Positions 24,965-33,310 of a stretch of DNA of 64,000 nucleotides are shown here, piece by piece. Origin of the DNA: Mycobacterium sp. Marseille-P9652 (GTDB lineage Bacteria > Actinomycetota > Actinomycetes > Mycobacteriales > Mycobacteriaceae); NCBI RefSeq assembly GCF_902652685.1, contig NZ_CACRUY010000018.1, forward strand, positions 1 through 64,000. Direction: 5' to 3'. A program made the position numbers and the translations under genes. The notes beneath the pieces were generated by a model. That model worked only from the letters and a program-made list of their open reading frames with translations. It was not told the DNA's origin and made no database searches. Each line of letters opens with the position of its first letter. Position 1 is the stretch's first letter.

Positions 24965-24978
24965 TGACACCCGTTCCA
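24965..24978. promoter_or_regulatory. KstR-like operator, one mismatch, in the hsd4A-yrbE4A gap
   Basis: TGACACCCGTTCCA fits TnnAACnnGTTnnA except for CAC in place of AAC. It is the best match in the 24780-25014 gap and lies 66 bp upstream of the candidate promoter. The rest of the gap holds no gene; TAAACGTTAA at 24920-24929 is nearly palindromic but has the wrong spacing for KstR. Confidence 0.4.
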
Positions 24979-25014
24979 CGTCACATATCCCCCCGGTTAT
25001 GTTTCATAGAATTG

Positions 25015-25929
25015 CTATTGTTCCATCAGTCCGACGGCGGAGAAGTTTTTCTCCGGGTCGCGGCCAGCAAAGTATTTCTGCAATGTCGAGCTCAGTTGCG
25101 CCGCCTCCCAGGCCGCCCCGTCCGCGCTGAATCTCTGCTCGGCGGTGGGCGCCGCGACCAGCGTCACCTGAGGACCGTAGACGATGAACACCTGGCCGTT
25201 GACCTCGGCGGCAGCCGGGGAGCACAAAAACTGCACCAGCGTGACCACGTGGTCGGGCGACAACGGGTCGATCTCCCCCGCCGCCGCTTCCGGCTGCGCC
25301 CCGAAGACGTCGGCCGTCATCGCGGTGCGGGCCCGGGGGCAGATGGCGTTGGCGCAGACGCCGTAGCGGCCCAGAGCCCGGGCGGCCGAGAGCGTGAGGG
25401 CGATGATGCCCGCCTTGGCCGCGCCGTAGTTGGCCTGACCCACCGGGCCCACCAGCCCCGCCTCCGAGGAGGTGTTGACGATGCGCCCGAAGATCGATCC
25501 ACCAGCGTCCTTGGCCTTGCCGCGCCAGTAGGTGGCCGCGTTGCGAGTCAACAGGAAGTGGCCGCGCAGATGCACGGCGATCACCTGGTCCCATTCCTCG
25601 TCGGACATGTTGAACAGCATCCGGTCGCGGGTGATCCCGGCGTTGTTGACCACGACGTCGAGCCCGCCCAGTCCGTCGGCGGTGGCGATGAGTTCGTCGG
25701 CCGTCGAGCGCTGACTGATGTCGCCGGCCACCGCGATCGCCTTGGAACCGGCCGCGTTGATCTCGTCGATGACGTCGGACGCGTTCAGCGCGGCCTCGAT
25801 GTCGTTGACCACGACGGTCGCGCCGAGCCGGGCAAGGCCCAGGGCCTCGGCGCGCCCCAGTCCCGCGGCCGCGCCGGTCACCACCGCGACCTTTCCGGAA
25901 AGATCGGTCGCGTTCGTGCTGCTAGTCAA
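25015..25929 (-). CDS. hsd4A: Hsd4A, 17-beta-hydroxysteroid/3-hydroxyacyl-CoA dehydrogenase
   Basis: The 304-residue SDR has TGAAAGLGRAEALG at about residue 18, the VVNDIEAA strand that favours NAD, NNAGITRDRM, the catalytic Ser in NTSSEAG and YGAAKAG with Tyr-Lys. The C-terminal extension after NGQVFIVYGPQVTLV is typical of multifunctional-enzyme-2-type dehydrogenases. It matches Rv3502c, which oxidises the 3-hydroxyacyl-CoA of the sterol side chain and can act on 17-beta-hydroxysteroids. The codons give a TTG start at 25929 with GAGG ten bases upstream. It follows fdxD by 33 bp and probably shares its KstR-controlled promoter. Confidence 0.92.
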   Translation of the reverse strand: MTSSTNATDLSGKVAVVTGAAAGLGRAEALGLARLGATVVVNDIEAALNASDVIDEINAAGSKAIAVAGDISQRSTADELIATADGLGGLDVVVNNAGITRDRMLFNMSDEEWDQVIAVHLRGHFLLTRNAATYWRGKAKDAGGSIFGRIVNTSSEAGLVGPVGQANYGAAKAGIIALTLSAARALGRYGVCANAICPRARTAMTADVFGAQPEAAAGEIDPLSPDHVVTLVQFLCSPAAAEVNGQVFIVYGPQVTLVAAPTAEQRFSADGAAWEAAQLSSTLQKYFAGRDPEKNFSAVGLMEQ

Positions 25930-25962
25930 TTTATGAATACCTCTAGTTGACGGTGACGGGTT

Positions 25963-26154
25963 CTAGTCCTGGCGCTGCAGCGCGGCCCGCGGGCATTCCG
26001 CGATCGCCTGCTCCGCCAGCTGCTCCTGGTCGGGGGGAACGGGGTCGAGCTTCACGACGGCGTAGTCCTCGTCGTCCAGGTCGAAGATGTCCGGCGCGAT
26101 GCCTAGGCACACGGCGTTACCTTCACACCGATCACGATCCACGATCACCCGCAC
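25963..26154 (-). CDS. fdxD: FdxD, [3Fe-4S] ferredoxin
   Basis: The 63-residue ferredoxin has Cys10 and Cys16 in CEGNAVC and Cys54 in AECPRAAL, three cysteines that fit a [3Fe-4S] cluster as in actinobacterial P450 ferredoxins. The GTG at 26154 is chosen because GAGGAGG lies six bases upstream and the length then equals Rv3503c; a longer frame from 26190 lacks such a site. Likely electron donor to a P450 or other redox enzyme of sterol catabolism (CYP125 and CYP142 are encoded in this window); the partner is inferred. It is divergent from fadE26 across a KstR box. Confidence 0.92.
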   Translation of the reverse strand: MRVIVDRDRCEGNAVCLGIAPDIFDLDDEDYAVVKLDPVPPDQEQLAEQAIAECPRAALQRQD

Positions 26155-26262
26155 AGCACCCTCCTCGTAGCTGGCCGTCAATTCGAGCACCTGTCCCGTC
26201 AGCGCGTAGGTACACCATAGGGCCCCGATGCCTCCAGGGGAACGGTCGCTGGATTCCCAGAC

Positions 26263-26276
26263 TAGAACGTGTTACA
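26263..26276. promoter_or_regulatory. KstR operator between fdxD and fadE26
   Basis: TAGAACGTGTTACA fits the KstR consensus TnnAACnnGTTnnA. It lies 109 bp upstream of fdxD and 60 bp upstream of fadE26, so one site can control both divergent units. Confidence 0.85.
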
Positions 26277-26335
26277 ACCGGGGAAGCGAACGGGTCGCGC
26301 CGCTGCTCGCGGCAACGAATCGAAGGACGGCTGAC

Positions 26336-27517
26336 ATGCGCATCAGTTACACCCCCGAACAGGAGGAGCTGCGTCGCGAGCTGCGGTCGTACTTCAGCAC
26401 CCTGATGACCCCGGAGCGCCGAGAGGCGCTGAGCTCGACCCAGGGCGAGATCGGCACCGGCAACGCGTATCGCGAGGTCGTTTCGCAGATGGGCAAGGAC
26501 GGGTGGCTCACCCTCAACTGGCCCGAGGAGTACGGCGGGCAGGACCGCTCGCCGATGGACTCGCTGATCTTCACCGACGAGGCGGCCGTCGCGGGCGTGC
26601 CCGTGCCGTTCCTGACGATCAACAGCGTGGCGCCGACGATCATGGCGTACGGCAGCGACGAGCAGAAGAAGTTCTTCCTGCCGCGCATTGCTGCGGGGGA
26701 TCTCCACTTCTCCATCGGCTACTCCGAGCCCGGCGCCGGGACCGACCTGGCCAACTTGCGCACGAGCGCGGTGCGCGACGGCGACGACTACGTCGTCAAC
26801 GGCCAGAAGATGTGGACCAGCCTGATCCAGTACGCCGACTACGTCTGGTTGGCGGTGCGCACCAACCCCGAGGCGAAGAAGCACCGCGGCATCTCGGTGC
26901 TGATCGTGCCGACCACCGCGGAGGGCTTCTCGTGGACGCCGGTGCACACCATGGCCGGTCCCGACACCAGCGCCACGTACTACACCGACGTGCGGGTGCC
27001 GGTGAGCAACAGGGTGGGCGAGGAGAACGGCGGCTGGAAGCTGGTGACCAACCAGCTCAACCACGAGCGCGTCGCGCTGGTGTCGTCGGCGCCGATCTTC
27101 GTGGCGCTGCGCGAGGTTCGCGAATGGGCGCAGAACACCAAGGACGCCGGTGGGTCCCGGCTGATCGACTCCGAATGGGTGCAGCTGAACCTGGCCCGGG
27201 TGCACGCGAAGGCCGAGGTGTTGAAGTTGATCAACTGGGAACTCGCGTCCTCTCAGGGTGATTCGCTCGGCCCGGCGGATGCGTCGGCGGCCAAGGTCTT
27301 CGGCACCGAGTTGGCCACCGAGGCCTACCGGCTGCTGATGGAGGTGCTGGGCACCTCGGCGACGGTGCGCCAGGATTCGCCGGGCGCGTTGCTGCGCGGC
27401 CGGGTCGAGCGCATGCACCGGGCCTGCCTGATCCTGACCTTCGGCGGCGGCACCAACGAAGTGCAGCGCGACATCATCGGGATGGTCGCGCTGGGACTCC
27501 CCCGAGCCAACCGCTGA
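26336..27517 (+). CDS. fadE26: FadE26 (ChsE4), steroid acyl-CoA dehydrogenase, catalytic subunit
   Basis: The 393-residue acyl-CoA dehydrogenase starts at ATG 26336. It has the FAD-binding motif GYSEPGAGTDLANLRT, NGQKMWTS, and the QLNHERVAL stretch where Glu244 occupies the catalytic-base position. The C-terminus shows the flavin-contacting FGGGTNEVQRDIIG. In M. tuberculosis FadE26 pairs with FadE27 as an alpha2beta2 enzyme that desaturates the cholesterol side-chain CoA in the first beta-oxidation rounds. fadE27 follows after 30 bp. Expression is likely driven from the KstR box at 26263-26276. Confidence 0.95.
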   Translation: MRISYTPEQEELRRELRSYFSTLMTPERREALSSTQGEIGTGNAYREVVSQMGKDGWLTLNWPEEYGGQDRSPMDSLIFTDEAAVAGVPVPFLTINSVAPTIMAYGSDEQKKFFLPRIAAGDLHFSIGYSEPGAGTDLANLRTSAVRDGDDYVVNGQKMWTSLIQYADYVWLAVRTNPEAKKHRGISVLIVPTTAEGFSWTPVHTMAGPDTSATYYTDVRVPVSNRVGEENGGWKLVTNQLNHERVALVSSAPIFVALREVREWAQNTKDAGGSRLIDSEWVQLNLARVHAKAEVLKLINWELASSQGDSLGPADASAAKVFGTELATEAYRLLMEVLGTSATVRQDSPGALLRGRVERMHRACLILTFGGGTNEVQRDIIGMVALGLPRANR

Positions 27518-27547
27518 GCCCCTTCTCTCTTCAAGGACATCGAACCC

Positions 27548-28645
27548 ATGGATTTCACCACCACCGAAGCGGCAAACGACCTCGGGAGCCTGGTCGACAC
27601 CATCGTCGACGCGGTGTGCACGCCGGAGCACCAGCGCGAACTCGACAAACTCGACCAACGGTTCGACCGTGAGTTGTGGCGCAAGCTGGTCGACGCCGAC
27701 ATCCTCACCAGCGCCTCGCCTTCGTCGCTGGGTGGCGACGGCTTCGGGGTCCTCGAGCAGGTGGCCGTGTTGGTGGCCCTCGGCCACCAACTGGCCGCGG
27801 TGCCCTACCTGGACTCTGTGGTCCTGGGCGCGGGCGCGTTGGCCCGGTTCGGTTCTGAGGAGTTGCAGCAGGGTTGGGGCGCGCCCGCGGTGGCCGGCGA
27901 GAAGATCCTCGCCGTCGCGCTGCTGGGCGAGATGGGTGAGGGACCGGTGCAGGCGGCCCGCGCCGGCGCCGGCTACCGCCTGACGGGCAGCCGCACCCAG
28001 ATCGGCTACGGCCCCGTGGCGGACGCATTCCTTGTCCCGGCCGAGACGGATTCCGGGACAACGGTTTTCCTGGTCGCCGCCGATGACCCGGGGGTGTCGG
28101 TGACGGCGATGGAGACGACGGGCCTGGGCAGTGTGGGGCACCTCGTCCTCGAGGGCACGGAGGTCGACGGCGGCCGGGCGGTCGGCGGCGCCGAGGTCGT
28201 CCTATGGCTCGACACGCTTGCGGCGCTGGGCCGCAGCGCATTTCAGTTGGGCGTCCTGGAACGGGGCCTGCAACTGACGGCCGAGTACGCGCGCACCCGC
28301 GAGCAATTCGACCGCCCGATCGGCAGCTTCCAGGCCGTGGCGCAGCGGCTGGCCGACGGGTACATCGACGTCAAGGGGTTGCGGCTGACGCTCACCCAGG
28401 CGGCCTGGCGCGTCTCGGAAGACATCCCCGCCGAGATCGACGTCGCCAGTGCGGCGTTCTGGGCCGCCGACGCCGGCCACCGAGTGGCGCACACGATCGT
28501 GCACGTGCACGGCGGTGTCGGTGTCGACACCGACCACCCGGTGCACCGCTACTTCCTTGCCGCCAAGGATGCGGAGTTCGCTCTCGGCGGCGCCACCGGG
28601 CAGCTGCGCCGCATCGGCCGTGAACTGGCGGAAACGCCCGCCTGA
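27548..28645 (+). CDS. fadE27: FadE27 (ChsE5), partner subunit of steroid acyl-CoA dehydrogenase
   Basis: The 365-residue protein has the acyl-CoA dehydrogenase fold but lacks the usual catalytic glutamate; instead it has the C-terminal region TREQFDRPIGSFQAVAQRLAD and HVHGGVGVDTDHPVHRYF that builds half of the shared FAD site. This division of labour is the hallmark of the mycobacterial heteromeric ACADs. It matches Rv3505 (373 residues). It follows fadE26 by 30 bp and should be co-transcribed with it. A tandem palindromic repeat lies directly after its stop codon. Confidence 0.94.
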   Translation: MDFTTTEAANDLGSLVDTIVDAVCTPEHQRELDKLDQRFDRELWRKLVDADILTSASPSSLGGDGFGVLEQVAVLVALGHQLAAVPYLDSVVLGAGALARFGSEELQQGWGAPAVAGEKILAVALLGEMGEGPVQAARAGAGYRLTGSRTQIGYGPVADAFLVPAETDSGTTVFLVAADDPGVSVTAMETTGLGSVGHLVLEGTEVDGGRAVGGAEVVLWLDTLAALGRSAFQLGVLERGLQLTAEYARTREQFDRPIGSFQAVAQRLADGYIDVKGLRLTLTQAAWRVSEDIPAEIDVASAAFWAADAGHRVAHTIVHVHGGVGVDTDHPVHRYFLAAKDAEFALGGATGQLRRIGRELAETPA

Positions 28646-28650
28646 TCGCT

Positions 28651-28710
28651 CGAACGTGAAGCTAGCCGCACACTCGAGCCCGAACGTGAAGCCAGCCGCA
28701 CATTCGCGAC
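28651..28710. repeat. Two 30-bp tandem palindromic repeats
   Basis: Units at 28651-28680 and 28681-28710 differ at only a few positions. In the first, arms CGAACG and CACTCG (26 bp apart end to end) flank a central GCTAGC, giving a near-perfect palindrome. The same arm-centre-arm layout recurs at 57073-57098. The pair lies between the fadE27 stop and the fadD17 start. Confidence 0.75.
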
Positions 28711-28723
28711 GACGGGGACGTGG

Positions 28724-30235
28724 ATGCTCGACCCGACCGACCTGACCGTCACCCAGCTCCTGGTGCCGCTGGCCGAAATCGACGATCGCGGTGTCTATTT
28801 CGAGGACTCGTTCACCAGCTGGCGTGATCACCTGCGGCATGGCGCAGCGATAGCGGCGGCGCTGCGCGCCCGCCTCGACCCGTCCCGGCCCCCACACGTC
28901 GGCGTGCTGCTGGAGAACACCCCGTTCTTCTCGGCGATGCTGGCGGCGGCCGGGATGTCCGGCATCGTGCCCGTCGGCCTCAACCCGGTGCGGCGCGGCG
29001 CCGCGCTGGAACGCGACATCGCCCGCGCCGATTGCCAATTGGTGCTGGCCGACACCAATTCGGCCGCCCCGCTCGGCGACATCGACCACGTGAACGTCGA
29101 TTCGCCGGACTGGGCGGCCGAGGTGGACGCGCATCGGGACGCCCAACCGTCATTCCAGTCCGCGTCGCCCGCCGACCTGTTCATGCTCATCTTCACGTCG
29201 GGCACCAGCGGCGACCCGAAGGCGGTGAAGTGCAGCCACGGCAAGGTGGCGGTCGCCGGCGTGACCATGACGCAGCGGTTCGGCCTCGGCCGCGACGATG
29301 TCTGCTACGTGTCGATGCCGCTGTTTCATTCCAACGCGGTGCTGGTCGGCTGGTCGGTGGCGGCGGCGTGCCGGGGCTCGATGGCGTTGCGGCGCAAGTT
29401 CTCCGCGTCGAACTTTCTGCCCGACATCCGCCGCTACGGCGCCACCTATGCGAACTACGTGGGCAAGCCCTTGTCGTACGTGCTGGCCACCCCGGAGCGC
29501 CCGGACGACGCGGACAACCCGTTACGGGCGGTCTACGGCAACGAGGGCGTGCCGAGCGACATCGACCGCTTCGCGCGCCGGTTCGGCTGCGTCGTGCAGG
29601 ACGGCTTCGGGTCCACCGAAGGGGGCGTCGCGATCGCCCGCACGCCCGATACCCCGCCGGGCGCGCTGGGCCCGCTGCCCGAAGGCATCGAGATCATCGA
29701 CCCCGACACCGGCGACCCGTGTCCCGCGGGCGTGGTGGGCGAGCTGGTGAATGTCGCCGGCCCGGGGCGCTTCGAGGGCTATTACAACGACGAGGCTGCC
29801 GAGGCGGAGCGGATGGCCGGCGGCGTATACCACAGCGGTGACCTCGCCTACCGCGATGACGCCGGCTACGCGTATTTTGCCGGACGGCTTGGTGATTGGA
29901 TGCGCGTCGACGGGGAGAACCTGGGCTCGGCGCCAATCGAGCGAGTCCTGCTGCGCCACCCCGACGTGGCCGAGGTCGCGGTGTATCCCGTGCCCGACGC
30001 AAGAGTCGGCGACCAGGTGATGGCCGCGCTGGTGCTGAGGCCGGGCGCGGAGTTCGACGCCGACGCGTTCCGCGCCTTCCTGGCCGGGCAGCCCGATCTC
30101 GGGCCCAAGCAGTGGCCGGCGCACGTGCGGGTCAGTGCCCAGATGCCGCGCACGGCAACCTTCAAGGTGCTGAAGCGTCAGCTGTCGGCGGAGGGTGTGG
30201 ATTGCGGCGACCCCGTCTGGCCGATTCGCCGATAG
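28724..30235 (+). CDS. fadD17: FadD17, steroid side-chain CoA ligase
   Basis: The 503-residue acyl-CoA synthetase has the AMP-binding motif FTSGTSGDPKAVK at about residues 153-165, VYGNEGVPSD, the adenylate-contacting DGFGSTEGG, and YHSGDLAYRD with the GRLGDWMRVDGENLG hinge; the C-terminal lysine motif appears as TFKVLKRQL. Length equals Rv3506 (502). FadD17 activates sterol metabolites with a shortened (five-carbon) side chain in M. tuberculosis. The ATG at 28724 lies just beyond the tandem palindromic repeats, so its promoter either precedes those repeats (fadE26 operon) or is within them. Confidence 0.93.
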   Translation: MLDPTDLTVTQLLVPLAEIDDRGVYFEDSFTSWRDHLRHGAAIAAALRARLDPSRPPHVGVLLENTPFFSAMLAAAGMSGIVPVGLNPVRRGAALERDIARADCQLVLADTNSAAPLGDIDHVNVDSPDWAAEVDAHRDAQPSFQSASPADLFMLIFTSGTSGDPKAVKCSHGKVAVAGVTMTQRFGLGRDDVCYVSMPLFHSNAVLVGWSVAAACRGSMALRRKFSASNFLPDIRRYGATYANYVGKPLSYVLATPERPDDADNPLRAVYGNEGVPSDIDRFARRFGCVVQDGFGSTEGGVAIARTPDTPPGALGPLPEGIEIIDPDTGDPCPAGVVGELVNVAGPGRFEGYYNDEAAEAERMAGGVYHSGDLAYRDDAGYAYFAGRLGDWMRVDGENLGSAPIERVLLRHPDVAEVAVYPVPDARVGDQVMAALVLRPGAEFDADAFRAFLAGQPDLGPKQWPAHVRVSAQMPRTATFKVLKRQLSAEGVDCGDPVWPIRR

Positions 30236-30242
30236 CGCCGCG

Positions 30243-30926
30243 ATGGATGTCTCGCTGGAGGAGAGCTTCGGCCGGCTCCGCGCCGGGGTGCGGGCCACCA
30301 TCGGCGTCGCGGTCGCCGGGCCGGGCGGCGTGCGGTCCTTCGGCGACTGGACCACCGGGGTCGCCTGGTCGACCATCAAGGTTCCCCTGGCGATCGCGGC
30401 GGTGCGCGCCGAACCCGCGCTTGCCGGACCGTTGTTGACCAGCGTCATCACCGAATCCGACAACGCGGCCTCCGAAGCGTTGTGGCGACTGCTGGGCCCA
30501 CCGGTCGACGCCGCTCGCCACGTGCGGGCCGTCATCGAGGATGCGGGCGACTCGGAGACCGCGGTCGAATCACGGCGGCTGCGTGACGGATTCACGCCGT
30601 TCGGCCAGACGCAGTGGCCGCTGGTCAGGCAGGCGGCTTTCGCCGCGCGGTTGCCGTCCGTGCGCGGTGCCGGCACGGTGGTCGAGCTGATGCATCGCGT
30701 GGTCGCCGCGCAACGCTGGGGCCTGGCCGCGAGGAACTTCGCGGCCAAGGGCGGTTGGGGTCCCGGGTTGCGCGGCGACTACCTGGTCCGCCAATTCGGG
30801 GTCGTGCCCACCGGTTCCGGGGACGTGGGGGTGGCGCTCGCCGCGCAGGCCGAGTCGTTCGAGGCCGGGGTCGAGATCGTCGGCGCCATCGCCGACTGGA
30901 CGGCGGACCACCTAGCCGAACAGTGA
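30243..30926 (+). CDS. Serine beta-lactamase-fold hydrolase, apparently cytosolic
   Basis: The 227-residue protein has the three active-site motifs of penicillin-interacting enzymes in order: STIK (Ser43, Lys46), SDN (residues 72-74) and KGG (169-171). It is shorter than a class A beta-lactamase and lacks any signal peptide, although enzymes of this fold normally act outside the cell. ATG 30243 lies seven bases after the fadD17 stop, so it should be co-expressed with that sterol-CoA ligase. The 3' end overlaps the convergent ilvX-like gene by 15 bp. Esterase activity is as likely as lactamase activity. Confidence 0.72.
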   Translation: MDVSLEESFGRLRAGVRATIGVAVAGPGGVRSFGDWTTGVAWSTIKVPLAIAAVRAEPALAGPLLTSVITESDNAASEALWRLLGPPVDAARHVRAVIEDAGDSETAVESRRLRDGFTPFGQTQWPLVRQAAFAARLPSVRGAGTVVELMHRVVAAQRWGLAARNFAAKGGWGPGLRGDYLVRQFGVVPTGSGDVGVALAAQAESFEAGVEIVGAIADWTADHLAEQ

Positions 30927-32462
30927 CGGCACCACCGCGTCGATCAGGTGCGGCCCGGCCTCGGTCAGCCCCCAGCGCAGCGCGTCGGCGAATTCCTCGG
31001 CGGTGGTGACGCGGCGCGCGGGCACGCCCATGCCCTCCGAGATCTTCACGAAGTCCATCGACGGTCGCGACAGGTCAAGCAGGTCAAGGGCTTTGGGTCC
31101 CGGAGCCGCCCCAACCCCGACGCGCTGCAGCTCGACGCGCAGAATGTCGTACGCGTTGTTGTCGTAGAGCACCGTCGTCACGTTGAGGTTCTCGCGGGCC
31201 TGCGTCCACAACCCGGAGATGGTGTACATCGCGGACCCGTCCGATTCCAGGCAGAGCACCGGGCGGTCGGGGGCGGCCACGGCGGCGCCCACCGCGGCGG
31301 GAATGCCGTAGCCGATCGCCCCGCCGGTCAGCGTCAGCCAGTCATGCGCCGGCGACCCCGCGGTTGCCCCGGGAAGCAGCAGGCCCGACGTGTTCGACTC
31401 GTCGACCACGATCGCCCCTTCGGGCAGCAACGCCCCGATCGCCGCGGCCACGGACGCGGAAGTCAGTGCGCCCGTCGGGAGTTCGGGGCGCGACGCGGGC
31501 GCCAAGGGCGCTTCGGTCCCCGGCGCGACCTCGTCGGCCACCGTGAGGAGGGCGGCCTGCGCGCCGCTGTGCTCGGCCAGCACGTGCACCTCGCAGCCCG
31601 CCGGCACCAGGTCACTGGGCATGTCGGGGTAGGCGAAGAACGACACCGGCGACTTCGCGCCGGCCAGGATCAGGTGCTTGGCGCCGTCGAGTTGGGCCGT
31701 GGCGGCCTCGGCGAAGTACGCGAGCCGTTCGATGGCCGGCACGCCGGCGCCGCGCTCCAGTCGCGTCGGGAACGTCTCGCACAGCAGCCGGGCGCCCGTC
31801 GCCTGCGCGATCCGCGCGGCCGCCGCCAGACCCGGGCCGCGGGTTGCGTCCCCGCCCACCAGGATCACGGTGGGTTCCCCGGAGCGCAGCACCTCCACCA
31901 CGTCGAGGGCGAGCGTCGGGTCGGCCTCCGGCGGCCGCCAGGGTGGCGTGTCGGCGGGTTGCGCCCCGTCGGTCCACGAGACGTCGGCGGGCAGGATCAG
32001 CGTCGAGACCTTCAGGCCGGCCCGGCTGGCCGCGATCGCCGCGGCAGCGTCGGAGCCGACTTCGGCCGTCTCGGTCGTCCTGTGCAGCCATCCTGAGACG
32101 CTGCCGGCGAGCGCGTCGATGTCGGATTCCAGTGGGGCGTCGTATTTCTTGTGATAGGTGGCGTGGTCGCCGACGACCACCACCATCGGCACCCGCGCGC
32201 GGCGTGCGTTGTGCAGGTTGGCCAGCCCGTTGCCCAGGCCCGGGCCCAGGTGCAGCAGGACCGCCGCCGGCCGGTCGGCGATGCGGGCGTAGCCGTCGGC
32301 CGCGCCGGTGGCGACGCCCTCGAATAGGGTGAGCACGCCGCGCATTCGGGGCACGGAGTCCAGCGCCGCGACGAAGTGCATCTCCGATGTGCCCGGGTTG
32401 GCGAAACACACGTCGACGCCGCCGTCGACCAGGGTGTCCAGCAGGGCCTGAGCACCGTTCAC
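30912..32462 (-). CDS. ilvX: IlvX, acetolactate synthase-like ThDP-dependent enzyme
   Basis: The 516-residue protein has the ThDP enzyme layout: an N-terminal Pyr domain with the conserved glutamate in LFEGVATGAADGYAR, a central domain, and a C-terminal PP domain with the ThDP motif ESDGSAMYTISGLWTQARENLNV. It matches Rv3509c (515 residues), annotated as a probable large subunit of acetolactate synthase, but no regulatory subunit is nearby and family members include benzoylformate decarboxylases, so the true reaction is open. GTG 32462 overlaps the amidohydrolase stop (GTGA). It appears to be the last gene of the fadD19 operon. Confidence 0.88.
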   Translation of the reverse strand: MNGAQALLDTLVDGGVDVCFANPGTSEMHFVAALDSVPRMRGVLTLFEGVATGAADGYARIADRPAAVLLHLGPGLGNGLANLHNARRARVPMVVVVGDHATYHKKYDAPLESDIDALAGSVSGWLHRTTETAEVGSDAAAAIAASRAGLKVSTLILPADVSWTDGAQPADTPPWRPPEADPTLALDVVEVLRSGEPTVILVGGDATRGPGLAAAARIAQATGARLLCETFPTRLERGAGVPAIERLAYFAEAATAQLDGAKHLILAGAKSPVSFFAYPDMPSDLVPAGCEVHVLAEHSGAQAALLTVADEVAPGTEAPLAPASRPELPTGALTSASVAAAIGALLPEGAIVVDESNTSGLLLPGATAGSPAHDWLTLTGGAIGYGIPAAVGAAVAAPDRPVLCLESDGSAMYTISGLWTQARENLNVTTVLYDNNAYDILRVELQRVGVGAAPGPKALDLLDLSRPSMDFVKISEGMGVPARRVTTAEEFADALRWGLTEAGPHLIDAVVPSLFG

Positions 32463-33283
32463 TTGGTTTCCTCCAGTCCGAAAACTCGCTCTGCGTTGCG
32501 GTACAGAAAGGCGTCGCGGGTCGCGTCGTCGAGCCCGAGCTCATCCAAGCCGGCGAGCGCGTGCGCGTGCGCGATCATCGGGTAGTTCGTGCCGAACAGC
32601 ACCTTGCGTTGTCCCGTCGAGGTTTTCATGAACCGGACGAGCTCGTCCGGCAGCCTTCTGATCGTGTAGGCGGAGGTGTCGATGTAGACGTTCTCGTGCT
32701 TGCGCGCCACCGCGACCATCTCCTCGGTCCACGGGTAGCCGACGTGCCCGCACACGATCACCAACTCGGGGAAGTCGAGGGCCACCTGGTCGATGTAGGG
32801 GATCGGGCGGCCGGTCTCCGACGGCCGCAGCGGCCCGGTGTGACCGACCTGCGTGCAGAACGGCACCCGGGACTCCACGCATTGGGCGAACAGCGGGTAA
32901 TAGCGACGGTCGGTGGGCGGCGCGCCCCACAGCCAGGGCACCACCCGCAGGCCCACGAAGCCCTCGGCGAGCCATCGCCGCAGTTCGCGGACGGCGTCCA
33001 TCGGCCGGTCCAGATCGACGGCAGCCAGACCGGCAAATCGGTTCGGATGCAGGCGAACCCACTCGGCGACCTCGTCGTTGGACACCAGGTCCTGACCGTT
33101 CGGGCCGCGCCACGCGCTGAGCAGCCCGAAGCCGACGCCGCCGGCGTCCATGGCCGCGAGCGTGACCTCGATCGGGACGTCACCCTCGGGGATGGACCCG
33201 CCCGTCCACCGCCGCAGGGACGCCAGCATGTCGCTGCGCAGGAATCGCGCGGTCGGATGCTGCATCCACACGTCGATCGTCAT
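32459..33283 (-). CDS. Amidohydrolase-2 family protein (Rv3510c-like)
   Basis: The 274-residue protein begins MTIDVWMQHP, where the Asp and His stand near the usual metal-binding HxH/ExH site of the amidohydrolase-2 (ACMSD-like) family. Later motifs are VGHTGPL, VCGHVGYPWTEE and VLFGTNYPM, the last typical of this family's C-terminal Asp/Asn loop. It corresponds to Rv3510c (278 residues). Family members are decarboxylases or hydrolases of ring-cleavage products. Coupling to ilvX by a GTGA overlap and a 27-bp gap to the kinase gene upstream suggest a shared operon from fadD19. Confidence 0.85.
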   Translation of the reverse strand: MTIDVWMQHPTARFLRSDMLASLRRWTGGSIPEGDVPIEVTLAAMDAGGVGFGLLSAWRGPNGQDLVSNDEVAEWVRLHPNRFAGLAAVDLDRPMDAVRELRRWLAEGFVGLRVVPWLWGAPPTDRRYYPLFAQCVESRVPFCTQVGHTGPLRPSETGRPIPYIDQVALDFPELVIVCGHVGYPWTEEMVAVARKHENVYIDTSAYTIRRLPDELVRFMKTSTGQRKVLFGTNYPMIAHAHALAGLDELGLDDATRDAFLYRNAERVFGLEETK

Positions 33284-33310
33284 CGCGATCGACTGTATGC
33301 CACCGTCGGA

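Noticed and set aside
28651-28710. CRISPR array from the 30-bp periodic repeats here and at 57991-58050
   Set aside because: Only two units occur at each place, they are contiguous without spacers, and no cas gene is present.
28646-28723. KstR box upstream of fadD17
   Set aside because: The GAACGTGAAG sequences contain AAC but lack GTT at the right distance; they belong to the palindromic repeat.
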